A stretch of 64,000 nucleotides of DNA. It comes from Bacillota bacterium (lineage in GTDB: Bacteria > Bacillota_C > Negativicutes > JAEYSJ01). The notes beneath the pieces are model-generated. The model made no database searches, was not told the DNA's origin, and was given only the letters and a program-made list of their open reading frames with translations. The translations under genes were made by a program, and so were the position numbers. Shown one piece after another: positions 27,807-36,531 of the stretch (position 1 is the first letter of the stretch; every line of letters begins with the position of its first letter). Where the stretch lies: the NCBI GenBank assembly GCA_023434855.1, contig JAEYSJ010000399.1:7154-71153 (forward strand). Reading direction: 5' to 3'.

Positions 27807-28286
27807 ATGAAAGAGCTACTGGAACTTTTGGAAAAAGATCATAGATTAACGGTTGAACAGCTCTCCGTAATGTTGAATAAACCAGCAAAAGAAATCGCCA
27901 AGATGATTAATCAATTGGAAGAACAAAATATTATTGTAAAATATCAGACTATTATTAACTGGGAAAAGGCAGGGGTAGACACCGTTACTGCCATTATTGC
28001 CGTCAAAACAACACCCCAACGGGAAGTAGGCTTTGACGCCATTGCCGAACGAATTTATCGTTTTCCTGAAGTTAGAAGTGTTTATTTAATGTCCGGCGCC
28101 TATGACCTTTTAGTTATGCTGGAGGGTAATACATTAAAAGAAGTGGCTCTTTTTGTTTCCACTAAATTATCTACTATTGAAGGAGTGGTGGGTACAACAA
28201 CTCACTTCATGCTAAAAAAATACAAGGAAGCCGGTGTAATTATTAGCGACCGGGAAAAAGACCATCGATTGGTGGTATCACCATGA
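27807..28286 (+). CDS. Lrp/AsnC family transcription regulator
   Basis: The 159-residue protein has an N-terminal helix-turn-helix (LLEKDHRLTVEQLSVMLNKP, residues 5-24) and a C-terminal RAM-like ligand domain (VRSVYLMSGAYDLLVMLEG). ATG 27807 has AGGAGG. The stop overlaps the aminotransferase ATG (ATGA), so the two are coupled. It probably regulates its own operon in response to an amino acid. Confidence 0.92.
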   Translation: MKELLELLEKDHRLTVEQLSVMLNKPAKEIAKMINQLEEQNIIVKYQTIINWEKAGVDTVTAIIAVKTTPQREVGFDAIAERIYRFPEVRSVYLMSGAYDLLVMLEGNTLKEVALFVSTKLSTIEGVVGTTTHFMLKKYKEAGVIISDREKDHRLVVSP

Positions 28287-29449
28287 ATTGGGCAGAACGC
28301 GTGTCACCGGCGGTCAGAGCAATTCCGCCTTCCGGAATAAGACGTTTTTTTGATATTGTAGCAGAAATGGAAGGGGTTGTTTCTCTCGGGGTGGGAGAAC
28401 CCGATTTTGTAACCCCCTGGCATATCAGAGACAGTTGCGTAGACAGTCTTCATAAAGGTTATACTTCCTATACTTCAAATTATGGTTTATTGGAACTTCG
28501 CGAGGAAATTGCCCGCAAAATGTATAATGATTACAATCTGACTTACAATCCGCGTAAGGAAGTTCTGATAACAGTAGGCGTAAGTGAAGCACTGGATTTG
28601 GCCATGAGGACTATTTTAAATCCAGGAGACGAAGTTCTTATACCTGAGCCCTGCTATGTGTCCTATAAAGCCTGTGTTCTCTTAACAGGCGGTATTCCTG
28701 TTCCGGTTCCCACCAATATTGAAAACGAGTTCAGGGTTACAGCGGATCAATTAAATAAATTAATTACGCCACGCACTAAAGCCTTAATTCTCGGTTATCC
28801 CAACAATCCTACCGGCGCGGTTATGTCCGGCGAACAATTGGCACAAATTGCTCTTTTTGCCCAAAAGCATGACCTGATTGTTGTAGCAGACGAAATATAC
28901 GCCAAACTGACATATGAAGGAGTGCACACTTGTTTTGCCAGCTTGCCGGGAATGAAGGACAGGACAATTTTACTTGATGGATTTTCTAAAGCTTATGCGA
29001 TGACCGGCTGGCGTATCGGCTATGCCATGTCAAACCCGGAATTCATTGCCGCCATGACAAAAATTCACCAATACACCATGCTATGCGCTCCTATTACCGC
29101 CCAGGTAGCGGCCATTGAAGCATTACGTTACGGTGAGCCCAAAGTACAAGAAATGCTGGCGCAATATAATTATCGCCGCCGCCTGATGCTGGAAGGCTTG
29201 CGCAATATTGGATTATCTTGTTTTGAGCCAAAGGGCGCTTTTTATATATTCCCTTCGATAAAAGAAACAGGACTTACCTCCCTTGCTTTCGCCGAAGAAT
29301 TGCTCAAAGCAGAAAAAGTCGCCTTAGTGCCGGGAGACGCTTTTGGCATCAGCGGCGAAGGTTTTGTCCGTTGTTCTTATGCTACTTCTACCGATACTTT
29401 GATCGAGGCGCTGGAACGTATTGGCCGGTTCGTTACAAAGTATATTTAG
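28283..29449 (+). CDS. PLP-dependent aminotransferase, class I/II
   Basis: The 388-residue fold type I aminotransferase shows GVGEPDFVTPWHI at the start, NPNNPTG-like YPNNPTGAVM, ADEIYAKLTYEG, and the PLP lysine in DGFSKAYAMTGWRIGY. The C-terminal arginine is in FVRCSYATS. It resembles AlaT/PatA-type enzymes, whose substrate specificity cannot be told from sequence. It is coupled to an Lrp/AsnC gene, a frequent pairing for amino-acid metabolism. Confidence 0.95.
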   Translation: MNWAERVSPAVRAIPPSGIRRFFDIVAEMEGVVSLGVGEPDFVTPWHIRDSCVDSLHKGYTSYTSNYGLLELREEIARKMYNDYNLTYNPRKEVLITVGVSEALDLAMRTILNPGDEVLIPEPCYVSYKACVLLTGGIPVPVPTNIENEFRVTADQLNKLITPRTKALILGYPNNPTGAVMSGEQLAQIALFAQKHDLIVVADEIYAKLTYEGVHTCFASLPGMKDRTILLDGFSKAYAMTGWRIGYAMSNPEFIAAMTKIHQYTMLCAPITAQVAAIEALRYGEPKVQEMLAQYNYRRRLMLEGLRNIGLSCFEPKGAFYIFPSIKETGLTSLAFAEELLKAEKVALVPGDAFGISGEGFVRCSYATSTDTLIEALERIGRFVTKYI

Positions 29450-29559
29450 TAGCAAAAGAATGGTAAACTTTAGTACTGGAAAATTAATAATGTATTTTTC
29501 GCCTAAATGGATTAATTTAGCTGCTTATTCCTTTGGTGGAAAATTTATTCTAAATAATA

Positions 29560-29599
29560 AAATGCGTTGGCATGTCAATATGCCAACGCATTTTTGTGA
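29560..29599 (+). terminator. Terminator between aminotransferase and accessory genes
   Basis: AAAATGCGTTGGCAT and ATGCCAACGCATTTTT form a 15-bp stem with a 6-base loop and T-runs on both strands. Confidence 0.9.
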
Positions 29600-29642
29600 A
29601 TAAAAATAAAATAATATTATAATAGCACAAATAAAACTGTTA

Positions 29643-29894
29643 TTATACTAACTGATATACTTTTGATATTGTTTCTACGGAAACGCCATGATTCAATAAA
29701 AAGAAGACATCAAATTGAGTTAACTCTTCAGGCCGCATTGTTCTGGCTTTATCCGGGCTTATACCATATTTAATGCACTCGGGAAATGTAGCTTGTCTTT
29801 TCACACATGGTTTAAGAGGTTCGATAGAAGTACCTAATACTTCATCTTTAGTTCGCAAACGCAGCCTGCCATTCAACGCTACTTTATAACTCAT
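29643..29894 (-). CDS. Small protein of unknown function, 83 residues
   Basis: ATG 29894 has GGGGG about 11 bases upstream. The protein begins MSYKVALNGRLRLRTKDEVL and has a helical C-terminal part (PEELTQFDVFFLLNHGVSVE) that could be a small DNA-binding or scaffolding fold. No family is recognised. It follows a 41-residue gene on the same strand. Confidence 0.5.
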   Translation of the reverse strand: MSYKVALNGRLRLRTKDEVLGTSIEPLKPCVKRQATFPECIKYGISPDKARTMRPEELTQFDVFFLLNHGVSVETISKVYQLV

Positions 29895-29914
29895 TTTTTT
29901 TCATTCCCCCGTAA

Positions 29915-30040
29915 TTAAACTGCCCGCGAGTTGTTCTGAGAATTTAGCAACATAACTATACTGTTTGCCAGCCGCCGAATCTCCATAATGTCTGCGTATG
30001 GGAAATGGCTTTTGAGCAATTTCGTAATTTCATCGTACAT
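29915..30040 (-). CDS. Small protein, 41 residues
   Basis: ATG 30040 follows AAGGAGGG by about 7 bases. The product begins MYDEITKLLKSHFPYADIME and is largely helical. It is 20 bases upstream of the 83-residue gene, so the two form a small operon. A -35/-10-like pair lies upstream at about 30081-30107. Confidence 0.5.
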   Translation of the reverse strand: MYDEITKLLKSHFPYADIMEIRRLANSIVMLLNSQNNSRAV

Positions 30041-30080
30041 TCATGTCCCTCCTTCATCAGTAGAACTCAAAATCCAACAA

Positions 30081-30153
30081 TTGAGTATACATTACGACTT
30101 TAATTGTCAAAATTCTTTCTGACTAAAGTCCAATTATTATAGGACTAACGTCC
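30081..30153 (-). promoter_or_regulatory. Promoter region with palindromic and direct-repeat motif
   Basis: TTGACA and TATACT occur with a short 15-base spacer. Upstream is AGTCC-N10-GGACT, part of a direct repeat ACTAAAGTCC (30122-30131) and ACTAACGTCC (30144-30153) spaced 22 bases apart. ACTCAA-N10-TTGAGT follows the -10. Possible regulator sites. Confidence 0.4.
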
Positions 30154-30237
30154 CGAAATAAGAAATTTTTGTCGAATCCCCCTCCCTGCGGGCACCACGT
30201 AAATTCCAAAGTATGCAACTTACTTTAAAACACATCT

Positions 30238-30684
30238 TTAGTACAACTGATTGCTCTTTTCATCGAAATCTGAAGAATTAATAATTATTGCCTGTTTACC
30301 TGGCGCTTTGAGAACAATATTTAATGTCTTATTTGTTTCGTCGATATCCTGTTTAGCTAGAAATAGTTTCTTGTATGTTGAATTGCCATTAAGAAACTCA
30401 AGCCAGACTCGGAATTTATAGCCTTTTGGTACCTGATACTCTACTAGCTGGCCACCTGATTGAGGATTGAGGGTTATGGTATTCCCCATCCCGGAAATAC
30501 GAATGCTTTCAAGTTGTTTACCCCAAAAAGGATATTGCCAAAAATATTCCGGATCTTCGATAGTGACATTAACTGAAACTTTAATTAGTTCATCTTTGGA
30601 TGCATTGGCAGCTTGGACAACCGGTAAAAAAAGCCCTGTCACAAGTAGAAACACGACCATAATCATAAAGAATTTTCGACACAT
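30238..30684 (-). CDS. Secreted protein of unknown function
   Basis: The 148-residue protein has a clear signal peptide (MCRKFFMIMVVFLLVTGLFL, cleavage likely after VQAA), then a beta-rich domain with several aromatic residues (EDPEYFWQYPFWGKQLES). ATG 30684 is preferred because AGGGGG lies upstream; the longer frame adds nine residues before it. No family is recognised. It stands alone on the minus strand. Confidence 0.6.
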   Translation of the reverse strand: MCRKFFMIMVVFLLVTGLFLPVVQAANASKDELIKVSVNVTIEDPEYFWQYPFWGKQLESIRISGMGNTITLNPQSGGQLVEYQVPKGYKFRVWLEFLNGNSTYKKLFLAKQDIDETNKTLNIVLKAPGKQAIIINSSDFDEKSNQLY

Positions 30685-30889
30685 ATATGTTGCCCCCTTA
30701 ACAACCAGCACTTAATATCTCATTATTCTACATTTTTAAGTAAATTCCTTTCAAAGAAAACAAAATATGATATTTTTTTACATTTATTCCGGTAATTCCA
30801 ACTTATTGATTATTGTATAATATTAGCAGCATCGACTTTGCTGGCATTAAATCTTCTAATAAATCAATACACGATTAACACTAAAAAAT

Positions 30890-30946
30890 AAGAGGCCAAA
30901 GAAATTAGTTATACACTAACTTCCTTGGCCTTTAACTTTTTTAATC
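30890..30946 (-). terminator. Terminator after the SLOG/LOG-like gene
   Basis: AGGCCAAGGAAGTTAGT pairs with ACTAATTTCTTTGGCCT (minus strand), followed by CTTATTTTTT. Confidence 0.85.
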
Positions 30947-31017
30947 AGCTGTATATATAAAATATCTTAATTCAGGATTTTTTCATTCCTGAGTCTTATT
31001 GTCAATAGGTCTTTAAG

Positions 31018-31578
31018 CTACTCACCATCTACCTTATGTACTTTTCTTTTGGTGGAAATATCAATCTCCTGGACCCGACTTACCACAATATCAAGCGCCT
31101 CTTTTGCTGTATTCGCATAATCAATTTTGACCCATTTTCGTTCGTCGAGATATGTACCATCATAAGCCACCCCGCGAATTTTCGCGGCCCATCCGCCGGA
31201 AGCTTCAATTACAACGACAGGCTTACGGTTTAAATAGGCTGCTGATAATTCACCCAGCGTCCCGTTCCCTCCTGCAATCATAATTATTGCATCAGAAGAG
31301 TGCACCAGAATCAGACTGCGATAATCATAACTGAGTCCTGTCGTAATGGGGATATCAATATAATCGTTCGCATTATCAATAGTGTCACCCGGAAGAATAC
31401 CGACAACGATCCCATTGGCTTGTTTCGCTCCACAGGAAACCGCTTCCATTACTCCACTCGTCCCCCCGGTAAGCAAAATTGCTCCCCGCAATGCTATTTC
31501 CCGGCCGATTTCTTTCGCAAGCTGGCATGTGGCCGCAGATATCTCACCTGATTGTCCAATTACACCAATTCTTATCAA
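31018..31578 (-). CDS. SLOG/LOG-like nucleotide-binding protein (TIGR00725 type)
   Basis: The 186-residue Rossmann-like protein contains ILLTGGTSGVMEAVSCGAKQ and IMIAGGNGTLGELSAAYLNR, the loops of the TIGR00725/LOG-related family. Classical LOG enzymes (cytokinin nucleoside phosphohydrolases) have PGGxGT-x2-E; here it is AGGNGTLGE, so the glutamate is kept. Substrate is unknown. The start is TTG at 31578 with AGGGGAAAG. A terminator ends the single-gene unit. Confidence 0.8.
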   Translation of the reverse strand: MIRIGVIGQSGEISAATCQLAKEIGREIALRGAILLTGGTSGVMEAVSCGAKQANGIVVGILPGDTIDNANDYIDIPITTGLSYDYRSLILVHSSDAIIMIAGGNGTLGELSAAYLNRKPVVVIEASGGWAAKIRGVAYDGTYLDERKWVKIDYANTAKEALDIVVSRVQEIDISTKRKVHKVDGE

Positions 31579-31826
31579 ATCTTTCCCCTGCCTTAGTCGC
31601 CTATTTTACATCTAGTTCATTGCATATAGATTAGTATTTCCATAAATTTCTCTCGAAAACCTGCAAAATAAACTGGAAATCAATAAGACAGGGATACGAT
31701 TCCAAGACACGGGATGGTTCTATCATCTTGCCAACTTATCCCATGAGCATGAGCCAAATGGTACATTATCGAGAATACACCATTGTGCAATATAAATATA
31801 TACCCAAAATACTCCGCAAATACAAT
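31579..31826. other. Gap with degenerate REP-like site
   Basis: AT-rich. At 31711-31732 GGGATGGTTCTATCATCTTG is a diverged copy of the REP-like motif found at 35075 and 38264. I see no gene. Confidence 0.5.
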
Positions 31827-32243
31827 TCAAGAAACGATCTTCTTGTTTATCGGATATGTAAAATCAGTGAAACAATCAGCATAAGTAGTTGCCAGCTCAT
31901 TTACAACAAGTATGGCCCTAATTTTCTCAATGTCATCACTTTCACTACATGTACATTTATGTATTGATAAAATGATATCCAGCAACTCTTTCCGGATAGA
32001 TTCTTCCTCTAGTGTAAGATCTCTTATGCAACTGGAAGCAACATAAGTAGGATTAAAAAGATATTCCTTTTTTAAATAAAGATTAATAACACGAAGAAAC
32101 ATAGTCACTAATTTCGTAGCTCTTTCTTTATCTATTGAGCTATCTTTACCAATACAAGAGTTTAAGCAACGAATGCAAACATTATGTAATTTTTTTTCAA
32201 TATAATCTCCGGTAAGAAAATCACTTTCGTTTATTGATCTCAC
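31827..32243 (-). CDS. Protein of unknown function, 138 residues
   Basis: The start is GTG at 32243 after a run of G (AAGGGGGGGG), giving VRSINESDFLTGDYIEKKLH. The protein is helical with five cysteines (CIRCLNSCIG and CTCSESDD). I do not recognise it. It is isolated in the accessory region. Confidence 0.5.
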   Translation of the reverse strand: MRSINESDFLTGDYIEKKLHNVCIRCLNSCIGKDSSIDKERATKLVTMFLRVINLYLKKEYLFNPTYVASSCIRDLTLEEESIRKELLDIILSIHKCTCSESDDIEKIRAILVVNELATTYADCFTDFTYPINKKIVS

Positions 32244-32591
32244 ATTTACCCCCCCCTTTAATTATTAAAATAGCTGGTTACATGATTAATATAAAGGGTT
32301 GGCTGCATTTTATTCTTTGCTCGCTTAACCTTTTGTTATATCTTTCGTTCTTATATTTCACCACCTCCCGACGGATAAAAAAATAGAAATACCATAAATT
32401 AATGTTCGTAATTTTCTAAACATTTCCTAATTCAATTATACCATTTTTTGTATTTTTTGCAAGAGGTTCGCAGTGAATCACCCTCATCCACAATAAACTA
32501 TTCAGGTTCAAAAACAGTTTAGTGTGTTTTGGTAGTTAATTATGTCGTATTTGTGAGACGAAAGAACCGTCCCCAAGACTCTATCGAAATT
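32244..32591. other. 348-base gap in the accessory region
   Basis: AT-rich with no convincing ORF. At 32555-32581 GAGACGAAAGAACCGTCCCC is a reverse-oriented REP-like motif. Nothing else was seen. Confidence 0.5.
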
Positions 32592-32780
32592 TTAAAATAT
32601 TTTTAGTTGTTCTGGTTTGTCGTTGTCGCTTATTCTACAAGGGTTAGGATTTTTCATGTCTTTTAATTTGACCCAGCGAAAACAGGAATTACACTGGACT
32701 TTCGCATTTTCAGGTGCCCAAATCAATCTTTTTCCGCATTTCGGACAAATGAATTCAACTAAACTCCCCAAATATATCAC
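32592..32780 (-). CDS. Small zinc-ribbon protein
   Basis: The frame encodes up to 62 residues with CPKCGKR and CNSCF, a classic four-cysteine zinc ribbon (residues about 12-33), followed by a basic tail. The frame begins with GTG at 32780, but AAGGAGG is very close to it, so TTG nine bases on may be the start. Such proteins bind nucleic acid or protein partners; the role here is unknown. Confidence 0.6.
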   Translation of the reverse strand: MIYLGSLVEFICPKCGKRLIWAPENAKVQCNSCFRWVKLKDMKNPNPCRISDNDKPEQLKIF

Positions 32781-33020
32781 TTCCTCCTTAAGGATGGTTC
32801 TTGACTTGAACTTATAATCCTGACATAAATCTTAAATTGATTTCCGGAGACAATTTTTATTATTTCATTTATTGACAATAAGACAAAAACTTTTCCTTCC
32901 TTACTGTAAACTGATCAGACACATTTGTCGAATTTGTTGAGTATAATGTCATAGGTATAGAATTCGACATTAATCTTAAGTATTTTGTGTCTTCAATCAT
33001 TGTAAGCGGAGGAAATTATA

Positions 33021-33425
33021 ATGAAATTCAAAAGACAAACGATAATTGCAACAGTCACTTTGGTTATTATTATACTTTTTACGGCTCCAATGGCATACGC
33101 TTCAGGAATAGAAGGACAGTTAGTTTTTACAGCAGAAAAGGTATACTATCAAGGAAGCACCCTGGTTGTTTACGGTTATTGGCTAAACCAAACCAATAAG
33201 TACATTCCGCATACCAATTGGGTAAACATGACTGTATCCACATGGAACGGATCATATTGGGAAATAGTTACGAACGCCGTATTTACCTCCCCTGACAACA
33301 TTCAGCTGGCTCCAGGACAAATGAAATATTGGACATACAGAATATTAAATTCACCAATTGTACCACTTGGTCGTTGTTGGGTTCAAGTCGAAGTTAATTA
33401 TGAATATCTGAACAACTGGTTATAG
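33021..33425 (+). CDS. Secreted SLAP-like domain protein
   Basis: The 134-residue protein has a signal peptide (residues 1-28, ending in MAYAS) and one domain with a SLAP-like pattern: EGQLVFTAEKVYYQG, then LVVYGYWLNQTNK and aromatic strands. SLAP domains occur in Firmicutes surface proteins, often by SecA2. The match is by eye. ATG 33021 has GGAGG, and a terminator follows. Confidence 0.6.
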   Translation: MKFKRQTIIATVTLVIIILFTAPMAYASGIEGQLVFTAEKVYYQGSTLVVYGYWLNQTNKYIPHTNWVNMTVSTWNGSYWEIVTNAVFTSPDNIQLAPGQMKYWTYRILNSPIVPLGRCWVQVEVNYEYLNNWL

Positions 33426-33463
33426 CGAAATATATTAATCAACAAATTCATCATCGCAAATTA

Positions 33464-33491
33464 CACCCGCGCTTAAAGCGGGTGTTTTTTA
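33464..33491 (+). terminator. Terminator after the SLAP-like gene
   Basis: CACCCGC and GCGGGTG form a stem around GCTTAAA, followed by TTTTTT. Confidence 0.9.
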
Positions 33492-33662
33492 GGTTAAGTG
33501 TGGGAAAAAGGAAATTTACCGACAGCTAGACAAATCGTTAATAAAACTTGAATCCTATATGGCAATTCTACAATCCCAATAAAAATCCTTCAACAAGGCT
33601 TTGGTGTAACTGAATGGCACCTTATCGGACGTTATTAGTCTTATTTAATATATAGTTATACC

Positions 33663-34052
33663 TTAAAGCATTAATTTGCTCGGTTTTTGGTTACTATCAT
33701 TTTTATGTAATTTCACATAATGACAACTTGGAGTTGTGCCACATTTCCGGCACGCTATGTCATAAGCAGAATTTATAGTGCGACATTCGGTACACGAGTA
33801 ATGTTCAATCATTTCAGCATACCATCTTTCATGCCCAACTTCCTTGATGCGTTCTTGGGATTTCCATAGCTCAATGCGATGTGGCATCTGAACTTGAAAT
33901 GCCTTCAATTCCACACAGGGATATTCTGGGCATTGACCACAGAATCTGATTCCTTTTTCAGCAGCACATTTTATCATTTTACATTTTTCTCTGCAGAAGA
34001 AGCATGAAGATAAATATGAAATAATCCCGAACTTTGCAGGAAATAATTTATC
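33663..34052 (-). pseudogene. DUF3795-type cysteine-rich protein lacking its N-terminus
   Basis: From ATG 33977 the 104 residues contain CGQCPEYPC and CTECRTINS...CRKCG. Upstream in the same frame the sequence continues to 34052 as KLFPAKFGIISYLSSCFFC, which also looks like the family but has no start codon before a TGA. DUF3795 proteins normally begin with another cysteine block. Either the gene has lost its 5' end or it uses the internal ATG. The function of the family is unknown. Confidence 0.5.
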
Positions 34053-34112
34053 TCAATAAGAAGTATTATCCAGAATTGTATTTGTTTTAGCTCGTACTGG
34101 AGGAATTAAAGA

Positions 34113-34781
34113 ATGCGAAAGAAAATTTACAATTACGCTCTATCCAAAGGTGCTAATTTGGTTAGTTTTACAGAAGCACAGAGTATGGATGATGCGCCTG
34201 ATGGCTTTCGTCCCACCGACATAATGCCGGCTGCCAAAGGAATTATTGTATTGGCTAAAATAATACCTAAGGGAATCATGACATCAGGTAACGCGGCAAT
34301 ATATACTCTTCATTTTGAACATTTAATGGTACAGCTTGACACATTGGCTTATGATGTTGCTTTATTCATTGAACAGAACGGCGGTCTGGCTATGCCTATT
34401 CCTGCCGATGATCCTTACTTCCACTGGGAAAAGGAACGCCAACACGGTATGGGGTTATTATCCCATCGCCATGCCGCGGTAAGAGCAGGACTTGGCTCAC
34501 TTGGAAAAAATTCTTTGCTAATTACTCCTCAATATGGCAATAGAGTTCAATTAGTAACCGTCCTCACTGACATTCCTTTTGATTCACCACAAGAAATTAT
34601 TGGTCTCTGCCCAACTCATTGCCACCGTTGTATTGATATTTGTCCGTCAAAAGCACAGACCGGAAGCTACTCTATTGAGCAAAAGCCTTGCCGTTCTTAC
34701 ATGTTTACTAAATCAGACAGAGGTCATTTACTATACCACTGCTGGCAATGTAGAGCTGTTTGTCCTGCAGGACAAAGCTAG
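34113..34781 (+). CDS. QueG-like 4Fe-4S protein
   Basis: The 222-residue protein resembles epoxyqueuosine reductase-like iron-sulfur proteins, with HAAVRAGLGSLGKNSLLITP and a double-cluster domain CPTHCHRCIDICPSKA plus CWQCRAVCP near the C-terminus. It is much shorter than true QueG and lacks the HEAT-like tail, so it is likely a corrinoid/Fe-S paralogue of unknown substrate. ATG 34113 has GGAGG. Confidence 0.8.
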   Translation: MRKKIYNYALSKGANLVSFTEAQSMDDAPDGFRPTDIMPAAKGIIVLAKIIPKGIMTSGNAAIYTLHFEHLMVQLDTLAYDVALFIEQNGGLAMPIPADDPYFHWEKERQHGMGLLSHRHAAVRAGLGSLGKNSLLITPQYGNRVQLVTVLTDIPFDSPQEIIGLCPTHCHRCIDICPSKAQTGSYSIEQKPCRSYMFTKSDRGHLLYHCWQCRAVCPAGQS

Positions 34782-34799
34782 ATTACAATAAGTCCGATA

Positions 34800-34976
34800 A
34801 TGAGGCGTAATTTAAATAATATAACCTCTTACCAAGACCTGTTCACTAAAGCTATTGCTGATAATAAAAAAGTTTTTGCGGAGACCAGTTCTGCTAGTGA
34901 TCAAAAAGCAATACAGCATATGATTGAAGTTGATCAATCTATATTGAACACTTTTGCTAAATATAATGCTAAATAA
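34800..34976 (+). CDS. Small ORF in frame after the QueG-like stop
   Basis: The 58-residue frame begins MRRNLNNITSYQDLFTKAIA and is predicted helical. It is in the same frame as the preceding gene, separated from it by one TAG, and has no ribosome site. It could be a separate peptide or a former C-terminal extension. Confidence 0.3.
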   Translation: MRRNLNNITSYQDLFTKAIADNKKVFAETSSASDQKAIQHMIEVDQSILNTFAKYNAK

Positions 34977-35074
34977 ATTGGGCAGCGTCCGATATATTTC
35001 CATACTGCAAATATAAAAACCCGGGATTTCCGCGTGTTGGCGGTATTCTGGGTTTTTTCATGGGATAAGATAAT

Positions 35075-35110
35075 GGGACGGTTCTGCCGTCTTGCTCGAA
35101 GCGAGTAATT
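35075..35110. repeat. REP-like palindrome (family D)
   Basis: GGGACGGTTCTGCCGTCTTG followed by CTCGAAGCGAG forms two small hairpins. It is nearly identical to 38264-38303, which abuts a RAYT transposase relic. Confidence 0.65.
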
Positions 35111-35233
35111 TGCAAAGTATTTAATCGTTATTATCGGGGGACAATAATTATCATACGGGGTTCGAAATTGTTAGCCAAGATTTGGTAATGGATATCATAA
35201 TAATCCTGTGAGAGAAACTAGGGGGCTGGACGT

Positions 35234-36325
35234 ATGAGCGATACACACGGTAATGGGAAGACAAGATTAACTTCGATTGAAATAGGCCATTTATGGAATG
35301 CGTATATGTGGGAATCTTTGGTCCATCATGCTCTTGTCTACTTTACGGCTCATGTACATGACAAAGACCTGTCAGAGCTGTATACCCAATGGCTTGATGC
35401 GACAAAGCGAAGCCTGGAAATTCTTAAAAACCTATTTCAGCAGGAAAAAATTCCCATCCCCCGGGGGATTACGTCTGATGACATATACCCTAACGCCCCA
35501 CGGCTATTTTCCGACAAGTTCTCTATGGTTTACGCCGTTAACATGGCCCGCTTGGGGATGCAAGCCTTTGCAACAGCCTATGCCCAAAGTTCCAGGAAGG
35601 ATATAAGGGAGACGTTCGAGCACTATATCTACCGGCTAACACTAACAAACAAGCAGGCTGTGGACATGGCTATGGTAAAAGGAGTGTATGAGTATCCGCC
35701 GCCAATTTCGACTCCTAATAGAATCGATTTTGTACATCGCAAGAGCTTTTTTTCCGGACTGTTTGGAAACAAAAGACCTCTTACGGCGCTTGAGATAACT
35801 CATCTATTCATTAACGCCGAGATGAACGCAGTTGGAAAAGCGTTTATTACCGGCTTAGCCCAAGTGACGAAAACAGAGGAGATACGTAAGTATTTCCTTC
35901 ATGGAAAAGCAATTGCCGAAAAATTGTTTAGTTTATTCAGTGAAGTATTATTACGAAATGGTATTTCAGTGCCTTCAACGTATGATCATGAAATAATAGG
36001 GACTACCGAATCGCCATTCTCTGACAGGTTTATGCTTTATCATATAAATGCGCTAAATAATTTCGGATTTGGAACCTACGGAATGGCCTTAAGTACAAGC
36101 CCAAGGCTAGACCTGGTTTTGCTATATGTAAGGACGATGCTCCAGGTTGGGTTATATGCTAAGTCTGGAGCTAACTTAATGGTCAAAAACGGTTGGTTCG
36201 AACAACCTCCCTCTCCGCAATATTCTGAAGACAGGAGAGAAAAAAGCGAATGGAATGCAGTGTCTCCGTCGCCCGCTATGAAGCCTTTAGATAATCAGCA
36301 AGATGACCAGAAAGAAATCGAGTAG
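35234..36325 (+). CDS. DUF3231 protein (tandem domains)
   Basis: The 363-residue protein holds two similar helical halves, each with a T-x-x-E-I-x-H-L pattern (LTSIEIGHLWNAYMWE and LTALEITHLFINAEMN) and a later PYxYPPP-like segment (YEYPPPIST). DUF3231 proteins occur in spore formers, sometimes linked to spore coats, with no proven function. ATG 35234 has GGGGG. The tail MKPLDNQQDDQKEIE resembles those of the next two genes. Confidence 0.85.
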   Translation: MSDTHGNGKTRLTSIEIGHLWNAYMWESLVHHALVYFTAHVHDKDLSELYTQWLDATKRSLEILKNLFQQEKIPIPRGITSDDIYPNAPRLFSDKFSMVYAVNMARLGMQAFATAYAQSSRKDIRETFEHYIYRLTLTNKQAVDMAMVKGVYEYPPPISTPNRIDFVHRKSFFSGLFGNKRPLTALEITHLFINAEMNAVGKAFITGLAQVTKTEEIRKYFLHGKAIAEKLFSLFSEVLLRNGISVPSTYDHEIIGTTESPFSDRFMLYHINALNNFGFGTYGMALSTSPRLDLVLLYVRTMLQVGLYAKSGANLMVKNGWFEQPPSPQYSEDRREKSEWNAVSPSPAMKPLDNQQDDQKEIE

Positions 36326-36531
36326 GCGACTGTGACTGTCCGCCGTCATCATAACTTACGAAATAGGGTCCTTTCATGAATTACCAATAGTATGTCCGAG
36401 CCGTTTTTAAAAAAATTTCGTAAGTTTTCCGAGTGTACCAAATCCGCATTTTGCCGGTGAAACCACTAATATATAATTTTTAGTGGATAGTTAATAATAC
36501 ATTTAACGCATTCGGTCCCTGGGGGTAACTT

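Noticed and set aside
33495..33582. Short frame after the SLAP-like gene with the tail KLESYMAILQSQ
   Set aside because: No start codon and no ribosome site; may be a tiny remnant but cannot be supported.
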